This document shows, one piece after another, positions 14,901-27,002 of a stretch of 64,000 bases of DNA; position 1 is the first letter of the stretch; every line of letters begins with the position of its first letter. Under the pieces are notes generated by a model. The model had not been told where the DNA came from, did not search any database, and was given only the letters and a program-made list of their open reading frames with translations. Origin of the DNA: Ustilaginoidea virens (lineage: Eukaryota > Ascomycota > Sordariomycetes > Hypocreales > Clavicipitaceae); assembly GCF_000687475.1 (NCBI RefSeq), contig NC_057318.1, positions 2,418,001 through 2,482,000 on the forward strand, given 5' to 3'. Made by a program: the position numbers and the translations under genes.

Positions 14901-15288
14901 CTATAAAGTTTATAGCCTCTCGCACTCTTCCTAGTACCACTAGGGGGATATAGTCTTATAGCTCTTTTATAAAGTCTTTAATAATATTAGCTATAGGTCG
15001 CATCCGCCCTTAAGTAGGCTTAGTCTTAGTCTAATAATACTATATGCTATTCGCGATTATAGTAGTCGGGTTATAGTGGCTATATATAATACCGCTTCTA
15101 TTCCCTCTATCGATATCTATTACTTCGTTTGCGCCTATTATACCTACTCTTTAGATGCGATACGCTATAAGCGAGGGGGGTAAGCGGACGAGAAAAAGTA
15201 ATTAAAAATATTAGAATTGATTTTAAAGGCGGTTCTATGCTACTACCTAGGTGCGGGCGAAATCGCGAAAGTTTATCGAGAAAGGCTT
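8905..15288 (-). mobile_element. LINE copy 4, near full-length (6.4 kb), nested in copy 3
   Basis: A complete minus-strand LINE. The 3' tail (complement of TAATAATAAT) is at 8905-8916. The stem-loop is at 8968-9010, the trinucleotide tract at 9460-9560 and the purine-rich tract (pyrimidine-rich in sense) at 10185-10280. ORF2 runs about 10.5-13.5 kb, ORF1 about 13.5-15.2 kb, and the 5' end (GCGAAATCGCGAAAG on +) is near 15260. The flanks carry the 16-bp TSD tataattaatactatt (8889-8904 and 15289-15304), so it inserted into copy 3 by target-primed reverse transcription. All reading frames are broken by RIP. Confidence 0.88.
9460..9560 (-). repeat. Trinucleotide tract in LINE copy 4 3' region
   Basis: AGTAGTAACAATAGTAATAGC-like triplets on +, i.e. 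GCT/ATT triplets in LINE sense. It occupies the same relative position as in the other copies. Confidence 0.75.
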
Positions 15289-17854
15289 TATAATTAATAC
15301 TATTCCTTTTATATAATATAGGATTAAGTCGCCCCCGCCTTTTATATAGCGCTAAGATTCTCCGGGGTATAATATACTACCTATTTTCGGTAGGCCTTTT
15401 TTACGGTATTTTAGGCCATCTTAATATAGGAGTTCTACTAAAGCTCTGTATTAAGAGCTTTAGATGCCTTTTTTAGGGCCGCAATATTAATAATACTCTA
15501 GAGTTAGCTAGTAAGCTATATAGTATATATATCTATCTTAGCGGGGGAGTAGAGCAGGGCTTTAGTATAAAAGGTAGTAAATCGGTTTTTAGCTTTAATT
15601 TAGGTAAGGTATCGGTTAAAGGACTTCTAACTATTCTTTATAGGGGGGGCTTTTATATAGTAATTACTAGTTTTAATGCATATAAGCTAGGGGATATAAT
15701 TAGATCTAGTAAAGTCGGCATTTCTAAGATATTCTACTATAATATCCTATATAACCTATATATAGTCGATAGTACTATTTCTCTTTTTAGGAGCCTGCCT
15801 TATTATCTTACTATAAGGGATAGTTAGTCTAAGCCACTATTAGGTTATAAATTTAAAGAGGGTATTAATCTTAGGTAAAATCTAATTTAGATTATCTTAA
15901 AAAGGATAATATATATTAAAGTCCCTAATAAAGGCACTATAGGGGTAAGATAAAAGCTTATCGAGTATAAAAAGGGAGGTTATTTAGTTCGGTTTATAGC
16001 CTAAAGAGTAAATCGAATAAATATTAGTATATAATAAAGAGATCATATACTAATTAAGTCTTTTTTCGCTAAATTATATACTAAGCCTATACCGCTTATA
16101 GATATATATTGCTGCTCTCTTATTATACGATATTAGTATATATCTTCTAAGGCTAGGGCTTAATAAGGCCCGATTAAATATAGTAGGTTTTTAGATCGCT
16201 TTCTATATATTTTAGTAAAGGACTATTATTATACAGATAGTTATAAAGGGGTTAGTAATAGCGGTATATTTAGGGTGGCTATAGGTTAGGTGCCTAAAGT
16301 AGGCGCGGTTATATTATAGTCTAAGGCGGGAGCGGCTTAAAGAAAGGCAGTAATATTACTTCTGGCTTTAATGTAAGGGGTCTTATTAATACTTCTAACC
16401 GGGCGATTTTATTTCTAAGGGGAGGGCTTATATAAAGGGGACCCGCTAGCTATATAGCGGCAGCCCTAGTCTGCAATAGGGATAGTATTAGCAGCTAATA
16501 TAATATATAAGGCAAAGAGCCTCGGTCTATTATTATAGGAATTTCTAGCGTTTTCCTATTATTTATTCGCTACTTTATAGAGGCGGGACTATATTAGATA
16601 AGGTTTATAATAGTTAAGGCAGGATTCGTATTAGTTCTACGTTATAGTTAGGCAACCTTTTTTACCTTTTAGGTAGCATTTAGAGCCGCACCGGCTATAA
16701 TAAGCTATTGCTATATAATATACGGCGATATAGCTGAATTTAAAGCAATTATAGCACTAGCGGGGGTATATAGCATTATTATAGGGTTCGGCTTTAAATA
16801 TCTCTGCCTAGTATATAATACCCGCCTTATAAAGCTTATTCATAAGGTTAATAGAGTTAACCCCTATAATTAGGGGCGCTTATATTGTAGTCCCTTTAGA
16901 GCGGTAAGGGGAGACTTTAGTAAAGCCCTCTCTATTAGCTTTAGTAAGATTCGACTAAATATCTTTTATTACGGTATTTATAGTATAGTAGGTTAGGAAA
17001 CTCTTAATAATAATATTAAATAAGTATTGATTAAGTTCTACCTTTTAGCTAAAGGCGGGGCAGACCTAGGCTATATCTATAATATAGCTTATCTTTTCTT
17101 CTTTAAAGGTAATAATTGTATTACTATTATAAAGCCTATAGGCTATAACTACTACTCCTTTAGCGGTAGCCCTATTAATTATATTAACGATTTCAATTAG
17201 GGTATAATTTTAGAGGATTCTACTAATAGTATTTCCTTTAATAAGGACTTTTTAGTGAATATAAGGGGGTACTATTAGGGGAGCTAAGCTATATTAAAGT
17301 GGTATAATAGCGGTATATCCTTATATAGTAATAGATGCCTATATAATAGGGGCTAGCGCAGTCTTTAGGAGATTTTATATAGCCTTATTAACTATAGTTT
17401 TAATTATCTGCATTAGGGTTCTAATAGGGGTATAGATATTTACTAGGTTAGTCTCCCGCTAGGTAGATTCTACTATAAAATTTATAGCCTCTCGCATTTT
17501 TCCTAGTACTACTAAGGGGATATAGTCCTATAGCTCTTTTATAAAGTCTTTAATAATATCGGCTATAGGTCGCACCCGCCTTTAGGTAGGCTCGGTCTCG
17601 GTCTAGTAATACTATATGCTATTTGCGATTATAGTAGTCGGGTTATAGCGGCTATATGTAATACCGCCTTATTCCCTCTGTTAATATCTATTACTTTATT
17701 TGCGCCTACTATGCCTACTCCCTGGATGTAATACGCTATAGGCGAGGGGGGTAAGCGGACAAGAAAAAGCGATTGGAAATATTAGAATTGATTTTAGAGG
17801 CGGTTCCGTGCTACTACCTAGGTGCGGGCGAAATCGCGAAAGTTTTTTTTTTTT

Positions 17855-18452
17855 GCCTGGCTCTATATGTAGTAGTACTTATTATTTCTATATTAGTTAC
17901 TCTAATAATTAGGGGGGCTTTTATTACTTCTTTATAAGGTTTCTTTATAGCGATTCTACTAATATTAGGGCTATTAGCTTAAATTAGGTTTAATTTAATA
18001 TCTTTAATAGGGATATTCTTAAAGAATTAAATAAAAAATCCTTTAATAATAATACTAAAAGTGCGGATATTTAGTGCGGCTCTTATGCTAAATGCAAAGG
18101 GAATCTATATAGTATCTATAATAAAACGGGATATAGCTTCTATAAAGGTAATAATTATATCTCCGCTATAGAGTCGGCGGGCTGCTATAGTATTAATACC
18201 TCTAGTGGTAGTATTTACCGCTTTTATAATCTTAATAGGGGTTCTCTATTATAGGTTCTTAGTAATATTATCTCTTTTAATTATTATTTTGTAGTAGATT
18301 TTTAGCGGTATAGGTAAAGTAGTCGGTCTAGGTAGTATTATTATTAATATGCCTTTAGTAGCGATACTAGCCTAAGTTATTCTAGAGGGGGTCTTTAAGG
18401 CAAAAGCTTTATTTATAGCGCTTTCTACTACTTTTTCCAGATTATTAGTTAT
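17855..18452 (-). mobile_element. Diverged LINE ORF1 fragment
   Basis: A RIP-mutated stretch with patchy similarity to the ORF1 region of the LINE at 14.5-15.0 kb, for example the shared 'aggtaataattatatc' around 18145. It is clearly from another subfamily or an older copy. It has no ends of its own and is bounded by copy 3's 5' T-run and the 3' tail of LINE copy 5. Confidence 0.55.
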
Positions 18453-19032
18453 ATTTATTATTAAATTACTCTAGGGGCTATTCTAAGCTAGAAATGCCTA
18501 TCTAGTACTCTAGTAAATAATCCAGAAGGGAAAAACCCAAGGGCCGGGAGGAAAACCCTTCCTACTAGTATAATTATAACGACTAGGAAGTCGGGCCCCT
18601 AAAGGGGCCGATGGATTTCTGGCATATAGGAGGGGTAGGTATACTGTCGCTTAAGATCGTACCTAGCGGTAGTACTAAGAAAAGTACGAGAGCGATTTAG
18701 GAAAAGTTGGTCTAGAAAAAGGTAGGTTTAGTATCTATAGGAGAGCAGTAGTCTCAAGTCGGTATGCTATAAGTCGAAAGTGAGGTATAGATTATACGGG
18801 CAGGGCAGCGCCGGCTATATAGTATGCATACTAGCTGTATAGTATGCGTATCGCGCGGGGGCATTAGAGCAAGATTAAAGGAGTTTTCTATTATCGGGGC
18901 TATATTAGCGGCGTATCGGCTATAAGGGGGGTGTTTAGTAGAAGGCAGGCGGTATTAAGTTAGGGGTTAAAGTAAGCTAAGTATAAAGAGAGGGCGTAGA
19001 GGCCTTCAGTCGGGCGAAAATATAAAGGTATA

Positions 19033-19590
19033 TGTCAGAATGAAATTATTTATTATTATTTTATTTTATGATTTTTGGATATCTATCGCCGATAATTTCT
19101 ACGCATCGCCGCATCATCAGATTGAAAAAAGTATTAAGTATTCAGTACTTATATTTATATGACGGCTGCTAGTAAAGTTGAGTACCTAGTACTTACACAC
19201 ATTCCCTTACGCGCAAATGTATGATGCATCACAAATTGATCACACCACTTTATCGTCGCAAATCTCGATGCATTACAAATGCACATTTCGCCACGTATCT
19301 ATGATATCACAGTATGGTCACGATATTTACGTCAGATTGATTTCACTAGGGATGTTCTATGTTGGAATATTATGTATTTAAATCCCTAGATATTCCTACC
19401 CAAATAGTGGGAAGGAAGGATGGATGCATGCATGCAAGCAAGTATGCAGAATTAATGCACATCAGATTATCCCTACGCCTTAGTCTCGTATCTTATCTGT
19501 GCCGTTACTTTACCTTACTGCGATTTTACCATTCCACTGCCTTTATCCTTCGCATCCTGCATTATCTTAGCAGGCGAAAACCTTTTGACA
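19033..19590. mobile_element. Un-RIPped solo LTR (558 bp) with 5-bp TSD
   Basis: An insertion bounded by TGTCA..TGACA and flanked by the TSD gtata (19028-19032 and 19591-19595). Without it, the LINE copy 5 sequence reads through as in the other LINE copies. TG..CA ends plus a 5-bp TSD fit a solo LTR. Unlike everything around it, it keeps ordinary CA and TG dinucleotides. Its LTR family is not represented elsewhere in the window. A non-autonomous DNA transposon is the alternative. An 82-codon frame inside it looks random. Confidence 0.8.
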
Positions 19591-19715
19591 GTATAGGTAC
19601 CCCCTAACTTTTTAACCCCTTTTTCTTCCTTTCTATAGGGCTATTATTTTTTCCGTATATAATCCCCTTAAGCCCTATTCTTTAGCGCTATAGGGGCAAT
19701 ACTAACCTATATAGT

Positions 19716-19890
19716 AAAGTAGTAATAGCAGTAATAGCAGTAGCATTAGCGATAGCGGCAGCAATAGCAATAGCAATAGCAATAGCAATAGCAGCAGCAA
19801 TAGTATTAGCAGTAGAAGTAGCAGCAGTATTAGCAGTAGAAGCAGTAGTAGCAGCTATAGCAGTAGTAATAATAGTAATAATAGCAGTAG
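19716..19890 (-). repeat. Trinucleotide tract (GCT/ATT in sense) in LINE copy 5
   Basis: The plus strand shows a long imperfect run of AGT, AGC and AAT triplets, including several consecutive AATAGC hexamers. This is the longest example of the LINE 3'-region tract. Confidence 0.85.
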
Positions 19891-20519
19891 TATATTAAAG
19901 AAGTCGGTATCTTTAGATAAAAGGGTGGGTACTATCTACTCCTACTATATTAGTATTACTAACCCATTTTTACTAGCCCGGCGAGCTATAAGGCTAGCCC
20001 TACGACCTTTGCCTAATATAGGCTAAAGACCCTGACTATTATTACTATTTTTAATAAAATAGGACCCGACCGACCGACCTTTAATCTAACTGATATTCAA
20101 ATAATAGTAATATAGTATAGTACTATATAGGGCTTAAGGCGGTATATTTTATATATACTATAGTAGGGAAGACCTACCGACCCTTTAAATAGACTTCTAA
20201 AAATCAAAAGTCTATTTACGCCCTCTTAGGTGTTTAAGAGGTACTAGCCGTAGGGGGGGAGGTATATATAAGGTATAAGGGCTTTATAGGGTAGGTGCTA
20301 ATATAAATAGGTCGATAGCTATTATGCCCTTTAATTGAGGGCGCGATAGGCATTAATTGCCTATAGTAGGGGGAAGGCAGTAGTAATAATAGTAGTAATA
20401 GGGGGGAGTATCGCTCTTAAGGTGACCTAAGAGGCGCTAGACCTTAAGAAGCATAAAGTAGAGGTATTAGAGGGCATTTAGGCCGTATTAGAGCTATTTA
20501 TCTTTTAGGGGTAGAAAAG

Positions 20520-20612
20520 GGCTATAGAGGGGGAGAGGGAGAGGGAGGAAAAGAAAAAGGGGCTATTATAAGGGCCGGCAGGGGAAGGGGAAGGGGAGGG
20601 GGAGGGGGGCAT
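20520..20612 (-). repeat. G-rich/C-rich tract in LINE copy 5 3' region
   Basis: Runs of GGGG separated by A/GA on the plus strand, i.e. C-rich in LINE sense. Several G-runs of four or more are close enough together for G-quadruplex formation on the antisense strand. Confidence 0.75.
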
Positions 20613-21354
20613 TAATATTAATATTATAACTTTAGAGTAGCTTAGAATTAATCGTATTTATCTACTTACTATATCTTATCTCTCCTATATTAGGTTATCT
20701 ATAGGGGTAGGTTATTAGAGCGATTAAATAAGCTAGAACTAATTAAGACGGTTAAGGCTCAAGATCTAGTATATAAATCGGCAGGTAAGGCTTAGCTTAT
20801 TAAGGGTAATAGAGATCTTTTAATAGTCTTAGAAGAGGCTTAGGCTAATCCTATATAGCTATTAGCGCTATTATTTGTATTTTAGGTAAAAGAGGATTAG
20901 ATAGTAATAGTCTTTAAAGGCCTCCCTATATCGGCAGAGAGGTAAGGGTATAATAGGGACTTAGCATTAATAGAGGAAAGAGTTTAATCCGATCTTTTTT
21001 ATATAAAGTTAGGTAAGTACGGCTGATTTATATTTAAAGAGGTTATTATAGAGCTTAATTATTATAGCTATAGATTAAAAGTCTGGGGCCTTCTCTACCA
21101 CTATAAGTCTATATTACTATCGTCTTGCTTTTATAGCGGCTTAATATTTAGACTATTTAATAAGCCACTCCTTTACTAGGTATTCTTTAGCTATTAGCTA
21201 CTATAGGTTAAATTCTAAGAATGGGATATATATCTAAAGTCTTTTATAGTTACTCCGCCGGCGGTAGTAGAGTATTACTACTATTACTATAGAGGTATAG
21301 TTAATTCGCTTAGCTATCTTCATTTTTACTATCTTTTCTAAAAATCGCTAGTAG

Positions 21355-24300
21355 ATTATTATTATTAAATTACTCTAGGGGGCTATTCTAAGCTAGAAAT
21401 GCCTATCTAGTACTCCAGTAGATAATCCGGAAGGGAAAAACCCAAGGACTAGGGGGAAAACCCTTCCTACTAGTATAATTATAACGATTAGTAAATCGGG
21501 CCTCTAAGGGGGCCGATAGGTTTTTAGCATATAAGAAGGGTAGGTATACTATTATTTAGGATCGTACCTAGCGGTAGTACTAAAAGGAGTATAAGAGCGA
21601 TTTAGAAGAAGTAGGTCTAGAAAAAGGTAGGTCTAGTATCTATAGGGGAGAGGTAGTCCTAGGTTGGTATATTATAAATCGAAAGTAAAGTAGAGGTTAT
21701 ATAGGCGGGGTAGCACTGGCTGTATAATATGCGCGCCGGCTATACGGTATGCATATTGTATAGGGGCATTAGAGTAAAAGTAAGGGAATTTTCTATTATT
21801 GGGGCTATATCGGCGGCGAATCGGCTATAGAGGGGGTGCTTAGTAGAGGGTAAGCAGTATTAGGTCGGGGGTTAGGGTAAGCTAAGTATAAAGAGAGGGC
21901 GTAAAGGCCTTTAGTCTAGTAAGGATATAAAGGTACGAATGCCCTCTAACTTCTTAATCCCTTTTTCTTCTTTTCTATACGGCTATTATTTTTTCTATAT
22001 ATAATCCCTTTAAGCCTTATTCTCTAGCGCTATAGGGACGATACTAATTTATACAGTAGAGCGGTAATAATAGTAATAGCAGCAGCATCAGCAATAGCAG
22101 TAGTAATAGTAATAGCAATAGCAATAGCAATAGCAGCAGTATTAGCATTAGCAGCAGAAGCAGCAGCAGCAATAGCAGCAGCAGCTATAGTAGTAGTAAT
22201 AATAATAATAATAGCAGTATGCCGAAAAAGTTAGCATCTTTAGATAAAAGGGTAGGTATTACCCGCTCCTGCTGTATTAGTATTACTAACCCGTCTTTAT
22301 TAGCCCGGCGAGCTATACAGATAGCCTTACGACCTTTACTTAATGTAAGCCGAAGACCCTGACTATTAATACTACTTTTAGTAAGGTAAGACTTAATTAA
22401 TCGACCTTTAATTTAATTAATATTCGAATAATAGTAATATAGTAAAGTACTATATAAGGCCTAAGGCGGCATATTTTATATATATTATAGTAGGGAAGAC
22501 TTACTAATCCTTTAAATAGACTCTTAAGAATTAAGAGTCTATTTATACCCTTTTAGGTGCCTAAGAGGTATTAGCTATAGGGGGGAGGTATATATAAGGT
22601 GCGGGGGCTATATAAGGTGGATACTAATATAAATAAGTTGATAACTATTACACTTTTTAGTTAAAGGCGCGGTAGGTATTAACTACCTGCAGTAGGGGGA
22701 AGGCAGTAGCAGCAGTAGTAATAGTAAGGGGGAGTATTGCTCTTAAGGTAACTTAAGAGGTATTAGACCTTAAAGAGCATAAGGTAAAGGTATTAGAGGG
22801 TATTTAGACCGCATTAGAGCTTTTTATCTTTTAAGGGTAGAAAAGGGTAGCAAAAGGGGAGGGGGGGCTACTGTAGGGGCTAGTAGGGGAGAAAGAGGGG
22901 GGGGGAGGGGGTCTTTAATATTAATATTATAATTTCGGAGTAGTAGAGAATTAATTATATTTATCTACCTACTATATCTCTTTTCTCTTACATTAGGTTA
23001 TTAATATTAGATATTGAGGGCGGTATTAGGCGGTTAGAATTAACCTAAGGCCTCTATAGGGGTAGCTCGCTAGAGTAATTAGGCGAGCTAAAACTAATCA
23101 AAATAGTTAAGACTAAAAATCTAGTATATAAGTTAGTAGGCGAGGCTTAGTTTATTTAAAGCGATAGAGATCTTTTAGCGGTCTCTAAAGAGGCTTAAGC
23201 TAATCCCGTATAGCTATTAGTATTATTATTTATATTTTAGGTAGAAGAGGATTAAATAGTAATAATCTTTAGGGGCCTTTCTATATTAATAGAGAATCGA
23301 GTATATAATAGGGATTTAGTATTAGTAAAGGAAGGAGTTTAGTCCAATCTTTTTTATATAAAGCTAGGTAAGTATAGCCGATTTATATTTAAAGAGGTTA
23401 TTATAGAGCTTAATTATTATAGCTATAGATTAGAAGTCTAGGGCCTTTTCTACTGCCGTAGGCCTATATCGCCGCTATTTTACTTTTATAGCAGCTTAGT
23501 ATTTAGACTACCTAATAAGCTACTCTTTTATTAGGCATTCTTCAGCTATTAACTACTATAGGTTAAGTTCTAGGAATAGGATATATATCTAAGGTCCTTT
23601 ATAGTTATTTTACTAATAGTATTAGAGTATCGCTATTATTATAGCGGAAGTGTAGTTAATTCGCTTAGCTATTTTAGTTTTTACTATCCTTTCTAAAAAT
23701 CGCTAGTAAATATAGTTTAGGTATAAGTCGATAGGTAGTATAGCCGCCTCGGTCTTAAGGATATCTATTAGTATAGCCTTAAAGGCCTTAGTAATAGTTT
23801 AAAAGTAAGATAATTATTCTATAGTTAGGGATTTTATAATACCTTTTGCTACCCCGCTAAGGGCAGTAGGGGTATATTATACTCCTATGCTAAAGGCGAT
23901 AGTAGTACGAATAACCTATATATAGACTAATTGAGCCTCTTAATATTAATATCCCTATATAGAGGCCGCTATCGCTATAAGGGCGAGTTACTATCGCTTA
24001 AGTTTTTTAGCTATTTTTATATAGTATTTATACTATTAAAGTTTATAGTAAATCTCGACCCTTAGGAAATAGGTATACTACTTTAGCTAAATAAATATAG
24101 TTTTAAATCGGATTAGCGTTTTATCCGTCTTATAGGTATATATGAAATAAATAAGCTTACTCTTTTTTAGGTTAAAATTAAGCCTAGCTTATTTAGACTA
24201 TTTATTATAGATTATCTATACCTTTTTAAGTAGAGCTTAGGTCTCCCTTATACTCCTCTTATATATTATAATATTAATATTATCTATAAACCCTAGGGTA

Positions 24301-26496
24301 ATAATAGAGGTTATTTCTTTAAGCCTCTTATAGAGTAGTATAATATAGATTAAAAAAAGGATAAAAAAGAGGGAGAATCCTTATAGGACCCTAGCGGTAA
24401 TAAATAGGTTATTAGTTAATTTACCCTTAAAGTAGATTTATACTATATAAGAGTTAGTAAAGCTATAGACCTTTATTATAATTTATAGCGGCAGTCCCTT
24501 TTCTAAAAGCAGGTAGGTAAATCAGATATAGTTTACTATATTAAAGGCTATAGATATATTAAGCTAAAGGAGCGAGGCAATCCCGCTATAATACTATATC
24601 GTACGAATTATTTCTATAAGAGTGCTAAAGGCTATATTTATAGAATAATTAGCTTTATTTCCTATCTAAAAGTCTAAGAATAAGTTGCCCTCCTTAAAGG
24701 CGATAATAAGCTAATATACTATTATAGCTTCTAAGACTTTACCGGTTAGGTTAAATAAGGATATTAGTTTTTAGCCTCCTACTTTAGAGTATTCTTTTAG
24801 TTTTTTTCCTAGCTTTCTTAATATAACTATATAGGCCTCTTAGAATTAGGCCGGGTAATACCTAATACGGTAGGACTTATTAAAAAGGTAGGTAAAAGCT
24901 ATAATTAGGGGGGGGCTATATGCCTTAAGGAATCCTATAGGTAGCCCGTCTAATCTAAAGGCCTTTTAGCTAGCTATATAGTAAAAGGCGGTATAAACCT
25001 CTTTATATATAAATCTTTTATATAGTAGGAACTCTATATTAGCGAGTTAGGGGAAGGTTAAGTTTAATATATCCTTAAATATTATATAGGACTAAAGGAA
25101 GAAATATTAAGTAAGGACCTATACTTTTTTACTATATATAGTTACTAAAAGGTGGCTAAGGCTAGTATATTTAAATAGTAGGATCTCTTTAGACTTAAGG
25201 GGGAGGCTATTATATAATCTAGCCTATCGTTCTAAGGACTAAAGGTTTATATTCTATATTATAGCTTTCTTTAATGCCTCTTTTTAAGAATATTATTACT
25301 CTTCTTATACGACTTAGGTTTAAATAGCTTTTACGTTTTAGGCGGCCCTATAATTTTTAGGGGTATAGTATGCTACCTACTTTTAGTACGCTTTCTTCGC
25401 GATAATAGCGGCTATTTTTATACGGTTATTCTACTATAGTTCTATAGTAGGGGCTCTAGGGGTTTTCTTTAGGGCTATAATATCTATAATCTTTGAGAGT
25501 AAGTAAGTAAGCCATTTAGTGTATATATTTATTTCTTTAGGGGAGCTAAATAGGGCTATAATAGCGGTAGGCATAAGACGGTTTTTAGCTTTTATTTAAA
25601 TAAAGTATCGGTCGAAAGATTTTTAGCTATTTTTTAGGGGGGCTTTAGCGGCTTATAAGTTGCTAGTATCGATGCAAATAAGTTATAAGATATAATTAGA
25701 CCCGGTAAGGTTTATACTGCCGAGGTATTTAATAGTAAGGTCTTATATAATCTAGGTATAGTCTATAGTACTATTTCTTTTATTTAACGCTTACTATATG
25801 ATTTTACTATAGGGGGTCGTAAGGCTAAGTCTCTACTATATTATAAGGTTAAAAAGGGTATTAATATAAAGTAAGGTTCTATTTAGGCTATCCTATAGGG
25901 GATAGTATATATTAAAGTCTCCGACGAATATACTTTAGGGCTAGGGCGGGAGCCTTATAAGGTCTATAAAGGGGGTAGTCTAATTATATTTATAGCCTAA
26001 GAAGTAGATAGAGTAAATATTAGTTTTAAGGAGGCAAACCCTATACTAATTAGGTTTTTTCTTAGTAGTCTATATGCTAAAATTATGCCACTTATAGATA
26101 TATATCGCTACTCGTCTGCTATAGGCTGCTAATATATATTTACTAAGGCTTAGGCTTAATAAGGCTTAGCTAGGTATAACGGGTTCTTAGATTACTATAA
26201 TATTAGGTTTGCTTTAATAGTAAAGTGCTATTCATATAAAGAAGGTTTTCTTCTATATATTTTAGTAGAAGATTAATATTATATAGATAGGCATATAAGG
26301 GTTAGTAATAGTAGTATATTAATAGTCGCAGTAGAAGTAGAGGTTAAGGCTAGGGCAGGTATAAGCTCTAGGGCCGATAGAGTCCCAATCTATCCTAATA
26401 TTAAGACTAATTATAAGAATATAATAAGGGTATAATTTAATCTAGCATTAAATACTCCTCTAGAGATAAAGCCCCCTTAGCTTAATTTAGGGCGGC
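21355..26496 (-). mobile_element. LINE copy 6, 3' part (outermost host of the nest)
   Basis: A minus-strand LINE whose 3' tail begins at about 21355. It contains the stem-loop (about 21430-21470), the trinucleotide tract (22065-22215), the G-rich tract (22855-22925), and ORF2 (about 22.9-26.3 kb, with RT near 24.3-25.0 kb). It is interrupted at 26496 by the miniature LTR element and resumes at 41805. The TSD gcggc (26492-26496, 41805-41809) joins the two parts. It is RIP-mutated throughout. Confidence 0.82.
22065..22215 (-). repeat. Trinucleotide tract in LINE copy 6
   Basis: AGT/AGC/AAT triplets on +, homologous in position to the tracts of the other LINE copies. Confidence 0.8.
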
Positions 26497-26714
26497 TGTA
26501 ACGATATGGCCTAATTGGGCCCTAAGCGGGTGTCTGCGCATATCGCCAGGTAAAAACCTACTCTTCTGTCTGACCGTTAGACCAGACAAAAGAGTACGTA
26601 TTATACCAAGTTACTTTGACTTAGTACAATTGACACCTATATCACACTAGCCGCGCGCACTTACTGTAAGCTTGTCCTTAGTATGAGACGGACGTAGCCC
26701 GAATCCTTAATACA
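26497..26714 (-). repeat. 3' LTR of the miniature element
   Basis: 218 bp, about 90 percent alike by eye to LTR-b and to the solo LTR at 52415. It carries a degenerate form of the GGCCCAATTGGGCC palindrome near 26515 (one C replaced by T). The purine stretch GGAGAGGGAAGC (minus strand) directly precedes its TGT start and is a candidate polypurine tract. Confidence 0.85.
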
Positions 26715-26870
26715 GCTTCCCTCTCCGCAGGCCCTTTAAGCTTGTGCAGCTGGCGCCGACCACATAATACCATACACCCCCCAGAGGCTAGTAGCAAGTC
26801 CTCTATAAGCCTAGGTGAAGAGCACCGCATGTGGGATTCGAACCTGTGACCTTAGGTAACTTGGTATAAA
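26715..26870 (-). other. Internal region of the miniature element with a tRNA B-box-like motif
   Basis: 156 bp, non-coding and visibly less RIP-mutated than its surroundings. On the minus strand it contains GGTTCGAATCC, a perfect RNA polymerase III B-box/T-arm consensus (about 26832-26842). I could not fold a full cloverleaf: only two T-stem pairs hold and no good A-box is apparent. The sequence just inside the 5' LTR (minus-strand TTTATACCAAGTTACC) is where a primer-binding site should be, but I do not recognise the tRNA. Confidence 0.6.
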
Positions 26871-27002
26871 TGTAACGATATGGCCCAATTGGGCCCTAAG
26901 CGGGTGTCTATACATATTGCTAGGTAAAAACCTACTCTTCTGTCTGACCGTTAGACTAGATAAAAGAGTACGTATTATACTAAGTTACTTTGACTTAGTA
27001 CA
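26871..27002 (-). repeat. 5' LTR of the miniature element, first part
   Basis: The portion of LTR-b left of the copia insertion; the rest is 41721-41804. It contains the perfect palindrome GGCCCAATTGGGCC near 26882. Its last five bases, gtaca, are the copia TSD. Confidence 0.85.

Larger units (their letters stand above)
5999..17854 (-). mobile_element. LINE copy 3, full 5' end, interrupted by a solo LTR and by LINE copy 4
   Basis: A minus-strand copy of the same LINE. Its interior can be followed at 5999-7156, 7889-8888 and 15305-17842. The 5' end is the conserved GCGAAATCGCGAAAG (as seen on +), followed by a T-run at 17842-17854, which would be a 5' A-run in sense. The two gaps are later insertions, each with a TSD: a copia-1 solo LTR and LINE copy 4. 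ORF1 occupies roughly 15.9-17.8 kb and ORF2 the rest. The 3' end is missing at 5999. It is heavily RIP-mutated with no usable ORF. Confidence 0.8.
18453..21347 (-). mobile_element. LINE copy 5, 3' half, interrupted by an un-RIPped solo LTR
   Basis: A minus-strand LINE. The 3' end is at about 18453 (ATTATTAAATTACTCTAGG on +). It contains the stem-loop (18530-18562), the trinucleotide tract (19716-19890), the G-rich tract (20520-20612; C-rich in sense) and the end of ORF2 to 21347. It stops there, where another LINE 3' tail begins, so it is 5'-truncated or cut by rearrangement. It is heavily RIP-mutated. Confidence 0.75.

Noticed and set aside
19359..19607. 82-codon frame in the un-RIPped insertion
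   Set aside because: It overruns the LTR end and TSD, and the composition is random. Better explained as non-coding LTR.
26715..26870. A complete tRNA gene or SINE in the miniature element core
   Set aside because: Only the T-arm consensus is convincing. T-stem pairing fails beyond two bases and no A-box is placed correctly, so only a B-box-like motif is reported.
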